Origin: Mycogone perniciosa
Taxonomy: Eukaryota; Ascomycota; Sordariomycetes; Hypocreales; Hypocreaceae
DNA: 64,000 nucleotides
Reading direction: 5' to 3'
Assembly: GCA_025331125.1 (NCBI GenBank)
Contig: JAOALB010000124.1
Coordinates: 1-64,000, forward strand
Under the pieces are notes generated by a model, which worked only from the letters and a program-made list of their open reading frames with translations, made no database searches and had not been told where the DNA came from. Below, in pieces: positions 56,343 through 64,000 of the stretch (the stretch's first letter is position 1; each line of letters begins with the position of its first letter). The position numbers and the translations under genes are program-made.

Positions 56343-56742
56343 TTCTTTTTTCCTTTTTGCCCGAATCTTTTCATTTCGTGCTTCAATTTTTGGCCCTTGG
56401 TATTTATTACCCTGGTATCTCTATGCACCAAATAACACTTCTCTGATTTTATCATGACTGAAATCAAAATATTTCTTTTATTTCTGTACTATTTTGTGAT
56501 TTCCATCTTAAAGATGAGCTCATGGCGCAAACAGCTGCCAAGAGATGATGTCGTCATCCGAGGTTTTGCCGTGTGTACATAACCAACCAACGTCACATCG
56601 TTTCGCATCACAACGACAACCTGTGGGGGAACTCGAAGCTTCTCCGGAAGAGCCGCTATACCTATCAGATAAATATTTGTCTGGCATACACTCCTCGGCC
56701 CAAATACCACACCTCTTCAATTCTCCTCATTGATCCTTCACT
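56343..56742. other. Short gene-free interval
   Basis: T-rich tract just after tRNA-Ala (CTTTTTTCC at 56344-56353) suits RNA polymerase III termination. The rest is the promoter of the Dap1-like gene. Confidence 0.45.
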
Positions 56743-57349
56743 ATGGATTACGTCGAGCAGCGCATGACCGAAGAAGCCGCCCGAGAAGCCGCCAGGTAAA
56801 ACCTCCTCCGACCCCCCATCATCATATATATTTATATATAAAGCCAAACAATCAATAACCAAAAAAAACAGCGGCGCCTTCGCCACTCCTCTCAACTTCA
56901 TCCTCCTCCTCACGCTCCTCTACACAGCCTACACAACCTTCCTCTCCACGTCCCCCCCCGCAAACCTCCCCAAACCCCCGCCGCCCACCGTCTTCCGCAT
57001 CTACAACCCGCACACCCTCCTCCCCTTCAACGGCCAGAACGGCACTCTGGTGCTCCTCGCCGTGCGCGGCCGCGTCTTCAACGTCACCAGCGGCCGCCAC
57101 TTCTACGGCCCCGGCGGTCCCTATGCCAACTTCGCCGGCCGGGATGCGAGCCGCGGGCTGGCGTGCGGGAGCTTTGACGAGGAGATGCTGACCAAGGACT
57201 TGGACGGGCCGTTGGATACGCTGGCGGATCTGGGGCCGTCTGAGTTGGAGGCTTTGCAGGGGTGGGAGGAGACGTTTAGCGGCAAGTATGATGTGATTGG
57301 GAAGTTGGTGTCGATGAAGGAGTATAACGAGACGGATGGCAAGGCGTAA
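56743..57349 (+). CDS. DAP1: Dap1/PGRMC-like membrane haem-binding protein
   Basis: Exons 56743-56795 and 56872-57349 give 176 aa; the intron splits a Ser codon. The N-terminal segment (MDYVEQRMTEEAAREAAS) is followed by one transmembrane helix (FILLLTLLYTAYTTFL), then a Pro-rich linker. A cytochrome-b5-like domain of the MAPR class follows (FRIYNPHTLLPFNGQ, LLAVRGRVFNVTSGRHFYGPGGPYANFAGRDASRGLA). The Tyr of FYGPGGPY region is the usual axial haem ligand in Dap1/PGRMC1. In yeast Dap1 supports the ergosterol enzyme Erg11. An ER membrane location is inferred from family and helix. Confidence 0.93.
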
Positions 57350-57797
57350 AGGGCGGGGTTTTCATGTATGATCCAGACGGGATAGACATACATCTCTACA
57401 GATGCACCGAGTTTCTCTATAATGAGAGAAGTGAGAACACAAAAAAAAGGAAGAGACGATTGGATTGATTGATGAATCGTATATCAAAGACAAGAGCCCA
57501 ACTCCATGCAATGCCTTTTCAACAAGGACGACTTGACTGACACACCGACCTTGCAAAAACACGTACAGCAAAACAAACCATTTGTTTTTTAAACAACAAT
57601 AAAAGAGAGAGAGGCAGAGAACAGCTCCTGAAACGATTTTGCGTCGCCCGAGAAAAAAGAGAGAGAGAGAGAGAAAAAGGAAAAAGAAACCCTCGCGCTC
57701 ACTTTCCCAGTCGTAAGAATTAACTTGTTCTTATATATATATGTACTCTTGGACAAAAAAGAAAAGAAAACATGGCTTGCTTCACAAGTGCTTCTTT
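57350..57797. other. Convergent 3' regions with GA repeat
   Basis: A (GA)n tract lies at about 57659-57677, flanked by A-rich sequence. No gene seen. Confidence 0.45.
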
Positions 57798-60579
57798 CTA
57801 CATGGCTAGTATCGACGCTGCTTTTCGAAATATGGCTGCCGTCTTGGAAATGAACCTGTTGACCTCGGACCACTCCCCCGCATCAATGAGGTCGCGGATG
57901 GCAGGGAAGAAGGCTTCGTTGTCGCCTGACCACAGCTGTGGGCCGAATACAACATGCTTGAACTGCGTGCGGTTGGGAATCTGAAGCGAGCGACGTTAGC
58001 AAACCAGCCACAAGAACCAAGGAGTTGTTACTTACACCACCGCCTTGTTCAAGGTCTAACAAATTGGTCTCAAACAGTGCCATCCTGTCGTTATGCTTCA
58101 GCCGTTCAACACCCAAGTCATTGGTTTCCCATCCACTGCTAGCGATTATCTTGCGGTCCCAGTCCATCTCCCAATTCATAAACTGCTCGGCGTTGGCTGA
58201 GATCATGCTCGCTGCGTCCTTGAGTTCTTGGAATCGGAGAGTGGGCCTTTGCTCTGTAGGGTTCCTTTTTGTCTGCTTATTTGCCCATGTCTCCAACTCA
58301 TCGACCCATCTTGTAAGACAGCGACCGTAATTCATCATGTCAAAGGGCAGGACTGGCCGGTCTGCAAGGTCTAGCAATAGCAAACCCACCACCTGAGCCA
58401 TGAGACCATGGTATGTAAAATCCGGGTCCAGGACCTGCTCCATCAGGCCAAAGTTGTCGTAGCTGGAGTGATAGGGGAAGTGATCACCCGCGAACTGGAG
58501 GTCTAGGGAGCTCGTCCCCGCCATGTCCTGGAAAGCGACATAGTCACTGCCAGCCCCCAAACCCTCGAGTTTACCTCCCCGACGTTCCCACAGCTGCTTC
58601 AGGGTGGCATTCTGGTTGGGATCCAAGACTCGGTCGATGGCATGCAACACACTTTTCTGGAGTGCAGGCGAGCCGGCGGCATGGAACTCATTCCCAAAGA
58701 TGACGGTATCGAGGTTGATGTAGGCAAATGCGTGTTCACGCAACGAGTCGAGGTTCTTCTCGACAAATTCCGTAGAACCAATGAGATTATACTCCTCAGC
58801 ATCCCACGACATGAATTCGATGGTCCGGAGCGGTCTCCATCCTTTCTGGGCGAGATCGCCAAATATGCGCGCCAGCTCAATCATGATGGCTGTCCCACTA
58901 TGCGGACCAGTTGCGCCAAATGACCACGCATCCCGGTGGTTGCCCAGGATGATGGACTTGGCCGTCTGCTCCATGCCAACGATTTTGCCATAGACGTTCC
59001 AGATCGGCTGTTTCTCGACCTCGTCCTGTTCGTTTTGCAGGCGAACAATGGGCGACGAAGAATTCCCAGTCCACCACTCCGCGACGTCAGGAACGCCTCC
59101 CTTCCACTCATTCGGTACCTTTTCGCCAAAGCCCTGAAGATGTTGCAGGAGGACTTGCGCGTCTCTCCAAGCCAGCGGAAGACTCGGGATCTTGACCAAA
59201 CCAGGGGTTTCGTCTATCTTCATGCGCGGCATATCTTTCTTGCTCTCCCATCCCGGTGTCAAGACATCACCGACCACCCAGCTCGTCAAGCTGACGGTGC
59301 CTCTCTGGACTCCATCCGCAGGCATGTACCGTCCTTTGGGAGCCACCTCGCCCTTCAGAAATCCATCGTCCGCAGGGTCGCTGTAAATAATACAGCCTGC
59401 AAAGCCAGCTAGCTCGGCCGCCTTGACTTTGAGAGCCCTGTCCGTCTGTGTTCCGTAGTACCGCACAAGAGCAATGGCCCCTTTGGTATCGATTTTTTCG
59501 TCCTTGAGCTTCTGGAAGTCTTCTCTCGACCCATAGTTGGCATATATCAACGGGCCCTTGACATCGCCAGATTTGGAGTGGCCGTGGAATGCATATGTCT
59601 GCCTCCCAGTCGTCTCCACGCCGCGGTCCACCTCTTCCAACTTAGCGGTCCAAATCGCCTTTTTGCCAGCGCTATCCATGATTTGCACGGTCCGGCCGTC
59701 CTCGCGAGGATAGTTGAGGTAAACGTGGTATTCATCGAGCTGCACGTTGGCAAGCCCTGCCCTGGTAAACATGCGCTGCACATCCATGGCAGTTGCATAG
59801 TCGCCTTCCGTGCCTGCAAGATGCGCATAACTCGAAAAGATATTGACCGCGGCGCGCATCCGTCTGGGGTCAACGCTCTTCTGAACATGCGATCGAAGAT
59901 CCTCTGGATCAAAGCGCAAGCCTGCATTGCCCATTCCACCTTGAAAGCTGGTGAGGAAGCCACTCGCAAAGAGGAAGTAGACACCGCTCAGTATAATAAG
60001 GAGTGCCAGGAGGCGGGCAAAGGTGATGATGAGCACCATGCTGTCCACCTTTGGCCAGTTCCATCTCCGGGTCTGCGTTCTCGTCTCGTCGTTCTCGTCA
60101 TTGTTTGCAGTCTCCTCTGCGGGCGACTCGTCAGTGGCGGTAGCTCGCGATGGTAGCTGAATGCGCAACCGAGGTAACCTGGGCCTCCACGACCATTTCC
60201 ACCTCGGCAGCGACAGCGAGAAGCCTATCCTCTTTCCCCAGAGAGACCCTCGTGCGCGGTTCGGCTCCTCAATCTCCAGCTCCTCCATCTCCCGCCGCAC
60301 CTGATTCGTCTCGTCGGCATCGCTGTCGCTGTCGCCCTCCCACGAGCTGTCTTCATCGTCCGTTTCTACCGTCGGCGCCCGATATCCATTGGGTCGTCTG
60401 GAAGAGCCAGGTGCGTAATCGGTGCGATGCAGCAGAGACTGCGATTCCATCTCGGTCGCGTTGCGGTCATCGATAGGGTCTCTTGACGCCCAGGCGGCGC
60501 CTTGGCGACTGCTGCCCGCCAATGCCTCATCGTACGTCGGCAGCACCGGATCGTAGAACGGCGTTTTCTCAGACGGCAT
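57798..60579 (-). CDS. Transferrin-receptor/glutamate-carboxypeptidase-like M28 protein (Tre1 type)
   Basis: Exons 60579-58036 and 57980-57798 give 908 aa; the intron is phase 0. The N-terminal cytoplasmic tail has LPTYDEA at residues 13-19, an LPxY motif of the kind bound by Rsp5 WW domains. It is followed by acidic disorder, and one transmembrane helix lies near 180-205 (MVLIITFARLLALLIILSGV). The outside part has a protease-associated domain (KVKAAELAGFAGCIIYSDP) inside an M28 peptidase fold. Metal-site residues are recognisable in GNHRDAW, MSWDAEEYNLIGSTE, INLDTV and FPYHSSYDNFG. However, the bridging Asp expected in the D-P-x-S-G motif is Gly558 (FGATGPHSG). Yeast Tre1/Tre2 are such proteins and act as Rsp5 adaptors for vacuolar sorting of metal transporters; that role is inferred here. 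A C-terminal transferrin-receptor dimerisation domain completes it. Confidence 0.88.
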
Positions 60580-61435
60580 GGTGAGCTATATTAGAGAGTA
60601 GTACTACCAGTCGCGTGCGCATTCATTCATTCGGGTTCTCCACGCGTGATATCGAGGGGCCATCCAGGCCAGCCAGCCAGCATGGGGGGAATCGAGGGGA
60701 TGCGAAACGAGCGTGGAGCAAGCAGGCGGGCAAGCGGAGGAACAAAACCGAGGAAAGAAATAAAAGACCACAAAAAAAGAAAAGGAAGGAAAAAGAACAA
60801 GAAGAAGAAGAATGGTTCTATGGAACAAAGGACGGGAACAGATGCTGCATGGTCCGGCAAAGTAGGCCGGGGAGTGGTGTCACTACTCAAATCCTTTAGT
60901 AGGTAAAATACCTTACTTAGTAGGTAAGGTTGGTAGGCAAGTAGATGAGAGGATGTGGATGGCTTACGAAGTCCAGGCACGAAAGAGCCAAAGTACGAAG
61001 TACTCTCTGTGCTTAGTACTCCGTAGTAAAGGGGATGACGATCGATGCAGCAAAGCAAACTGGGGTTGGCGCAGCACCGCCACTGTCGCCCTTTTTGGCT
61101 GGCCATCTGCTGCTTGCTTTCTGCCTCCTGGACTCAAAATCGAAACTTGCTGAGTTACATTAATCCGTGCTTGGCGTTGGGTTACGCATGTACAAGTACA
61201 AATACAATACTTGTATCCGTTTTCGTCAGCCACAGCTAGGTGCAGAGTACGAAGTACGCCTCCTCATTCTAACTTAAGAAAGCCTCTTTTTCCGCAACCA
61301 TGTATAAGCAAACGATAGAGAAATAAAAGTACATCATCATCATCATGCACTCGCCCCAGATGAATATTAGTGAATATATCTACACGCTCTCATCAATGAC
61401 CCGATCCTTTGTCCCTTCCTCTGAGCACTCTCTCC
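60580..61435. other. Gene-free interval
   Basis: Upstream of the M28-like gene the plus strand is purine-rich (60710-60840). Motif copies lie at 60993-61003, 61016-61025 and 61247-61257. No supported gene. Confidence 0.4.
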
Positions 61436-64000
61436 TCAGCTCGGATACAACACCACCCCTTCGTATTGCCTACTCCTGATGTTTTCCAGCGTCTGATGAA
61501 AGTGCTTTTTGCTGCTCTCAATGGAAGCCGAGTCCTGCTGGTTGCCAGCCAGATTCGAGTGAATGAGCTCGATCAGACCATTGAGGTACTTGGTCGTTAC
61601 CTATCAGACGTTAGCAACTTCATCCACGAGACAACCAGGACTAGAGCACATACTGATTCGTTCTGTTGGTCAAAGTAGTATACGTAACGGTCCAGAATCT
61701 CCACAAACAGCTCAATCGACGTCGCCGTCTCCATACAAGAGTCGGCCACACGAAGAGCTCGTTGTAGGCATTCGAGCACCCGCTTGCCGTCACGGTAGAG
61801 CTATGAAAGTCAGTTCATTTTCTGTATCCCACAACTGTTTCCCATCCCAACATACCTCTGTCTCTTCTGTCTCGCCATTCGCTGCAACTGGAGTGGCCCA
61901 CCACAGGTGACTTGCTAGGTAAACTGCGCGGCACTGATCCGGCTTACGCAACAGCTTGCTTCCATGCTGCGCGCACTTGGTGATCAAAGTGTCGTAATTC
62001 TCCTTGCCAAAGTTACGAGTCTGATGGAGAGAGGTAGCAATGACACAGACCGCCTGGAACTGCGCTTTGGAATCTGAAATGGACTCCTCGTAAACGGTAA
62101 ATGCTTGCGCGTAAAACTCGTACGCTACCTCTTCGAAGCCTGTCAAGTCTGCAGTCTGCCCGGCCGCGCAAAACAGGCGCAGTGCCAGTTCCGCCACACC
62201 AGCTCCGTTCACGCGAGTGTAAAGCGTGCTGACGGCCGAGTGAACAAACTTGTACAGGGCATTGCTCTGTGTCTCCCAGTTGTCCTCAAAGTGTTCCCGG
62301 GTCTTGAACTTCTTCCCAAGTTTCAAGCATGCCGTGATCATGGGCGGCGTGGTCGTCCGGATCCGGTCGTTGCCTTCTGAGAAAGCCAGCCGTGTCATTT
62401 GCAGGAGCTTGAATTGCGTGTCATTATCCTCAGCCTGCAAGAGGTGCACCATTCTTGCCAACCATCCTTGCTCTTCCATTGTCTCGTCAGTCTCCACAGC
62501 TCGTCGCTGTGCTCCTCCGGGGTAGCCTTGTGGCGCTTGAGATCCTTCCTTGATGAGCACTGACATTACGTCAAGCACATTTTCCAACTGGCCTGTCTTC
62601 GAAATCTTGATTTGGTCCTTCAGAAGGCCACGAATAATGCCGCCAGCGACGGCCCGACGAGTTGGGTATGACTGAGTCTGAAACAGCGGTACATATGTGG
62701 GGAGAGATAGAGCAGTAAATATTGACACATATCGGTTAAGAGGCGCCTGCAAAAGCGCGAGAAGGCTCTGCTGAGCCTGGGGAGAGTGAAGATCGGCGTT
62801 GTTGATATTCTCCCTGGTCTTTGTGGTAGCATAAGCCAGAATCTGGTCCACGTAATCCAGACGGTCCGGGTAGTTGTTGAGAGCCAGGTTGCAGAGGGAA
62901 ACTAGAAGCGCAATCGTGTCCTGGATAGGGAGATGTTGGGCATCTACTAGATTCTTGACTTGCGAAAAGAAGACCTCATAGAGCTGCACCTCATTGTCTT
63001 GACCATTAACAGCAGTCGTTTCCGTATCCGCAACTGAGGGTGCCGGTTCATCTGGCAAATCATTTGATTCACCCGCAACGGGCACCGGTGAGGCCTCGCC
63101 TTCTGGTTGCTGGTCGTCTGCGTCCACGGATTTGTCTGTATCATCAACAACCGAGGGCGATACAGACTCTGGTTGGCTATTTTGCGACGCGATATCCTTC
63201 TGCAGTTTGACCTTCTCCAGTAAGCTGGCCAGAGCCTCAGCCTCTATGCTCTCTTGGTCCGAACTCTTTTCACCCGGACCCTCACGCTCGGCATACTCAG
63301 ACAGCCGATCCATGAGGCCAATGACAATCGCCTTGACATTCACGTGAGGGTTTAACCGCGACACTGCGCCAAGGAACTGATCCAACGTGTGCAAGTGAAA
63401 CTCGTCGGGGAATACTTGGGTGATGACTTCCAGGAGGTATTCCTGAGCCAAGACATCCCGGCACTGCACCACCTGCTCCAACAAAGGGCCCAAAATACCC
63501 GACTTGTAGGTTTCCAAATCGACCAATTGGCTCAGGCGCACAATATTGCTTCCGACAAGGAGCTGAAGCTCCTTTCTTTCCCGAATCCTCTGCTCCCGCT
63601 CTCTTGAATGCCCCTGGTGTTGCAGGCGAACCCACAACTTGTTCATCTCGACGAAGTTTGTGAGAATGAAATTGATAGAATCACTCAGATTGCCTTCGGG
63701 ACCGTCACCCTCACCGGTAGGAAGGAAATCTCGAGCCTGTCCGGACATGTAATATCGAAGGAACAGTCCGCGGATAGGGTGCTGGACTCCGCGGCTCATG
63801 TCCATCATGTCCTTCATCAGCTCCTTGACGGGTGCATCCGCGATCGACATGTAGGCGGTCCCTACAGTGATCATAAGATACATTCTCGGGATGATATTTC
63901 CTGCATATTGGACTAGCTCGTAGAGATCGGCTAGGTGGTTCACGGGGTGGTTCTCTCGCAAGTGGACGGACAGGTAGCGCAGGGCGTCGAATATCGCCAT
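61436..64000 (-). CDS. VPS35: Retromer subunit Vps35 (5' end beyond window)
   Basis: Exons 64000(partial)-61856, 61800-61654 and 61600-61436 give 818 aa in the window; introns are phase 0. The visible part opens at AIFDALRYLSVHLRENHPVNHLADLYELVQYAGNIIPRMYLM, which in the family follows about 60-100 residues that must lie beyond the right edge, so the ATG at 64000-63998 is internal. The alpha-solenoid continues (YYMSGQARDFLP, ITQVFPDEFHLHTLDQFLGA, QTRNFGKENYDTLITKC) to the conserved C terminus (LYRDGKRVLECLQRALRVAD; YFDQQNESV). An acidic, Ser-rich linker near the middle (SVVDDTDKSVDADDQ...) is probably disordered. The Vps26-binding motif PRLYLM reads PRMYLM here. The protein is the cargo-selective core of the endosomal retromer. 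Confidence 0.95.

Noticed and set aside
1..64000. CRISPR arrays, bacterial operons, prophage or viral insertions
   Set aside because: The window is eukaryotic (spliced genes, nuclear tRNA introns). No regularly spaced repeats and no viral polymerase, capsid or integrase motifs were seen.

Overview
The window looks like a piece of a filamentous ascomycete nuclear genome, most likely a sordariomycete close to Hypocreales. The evidence is short (about 50-75 bp) introns with GT(A/G)NGT donors and CTAAC/CTRAC branch sites, a DIM-5 type H3K9 methyltransferase, CFEM and berberine-bridge secreted proteins, orphan BTB and F-box genes, and intron-containing nuclear tRNAs. Genus cannot be fixed from the sequence alone. 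About 28 protein genes, one pseudogene and two tRNAs can be supported; most gene models below were built exon by exon and the reading phases close.

Layout. 0-7.5 kb: ubiquitin-domain protein (UBTD type), dim-5, an unrecognised protein, a small mitochondrial-type protein and a GPI-anchored secreted protein. 9-12.4 kb: a BTB protein, a CSN8/PSMD8/EIF3K-type protein and a tiny CFEM secreted protein. 14-26 kb: housekeeping genes (long-chain-base kinase, NatA subunit NAA15, Cid2-like, Osh4/Kes1 oxysterol-binding protein, class II aldolase), with a 265-bp MITE-like element at 16.2 kb. 27-31.6 kb is the least conserved part: a secreted FAD oxidase, an AT-rich block, a decayed F-box/LRR gene with C-to-T type stops and a tRNA-Ile. 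31.9-37.7 kb: BCS1-like AAA chaperone, a microbial-type PARG-like protein and an amino-acid permease. 38.6-42.7 kb: a 1308-aa VPS9/ankyrin/PX/BAR-like protein resembling yeast Vrl1. 45-54 kb: a conserved fungal protein of unknown function, Ola1 GTPase, a PPPDE isopeptidase, and a divergent pair of mitochondrial genes (ribosomal protein uS11m and TIM44). 54-64 kb: NADAR protein, second BTB protein, a degenerate second copy of the MITE, tRNA-Ala, Dap1-like haem protein, a transferrin-receptor-like M28 protein with an altered metal site, and VPS35 running off the right edge.

There is no gene cluster in the biosynthetic or operon sense. Three genes share endosomal sorting as a theme (Vrl1-like, VPS35, Tre1-like), several serve mitochondria (uS11m, TIM44, BCS1-like, possibly the 99-aa protein), and two handle ADP-ribose (PARG-like, NADAR), but they are dispersed.

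The most notable unexplained signals are a short TIR element family with at least two copies, and a dispersed 9-11 bp motif (GTACGGAGTAC / GTACGAAGTAC) that occurs more than 15 times. It lies outside every intact exon, and one copy sits exactly at the frameshift of the F-box pseudogene.
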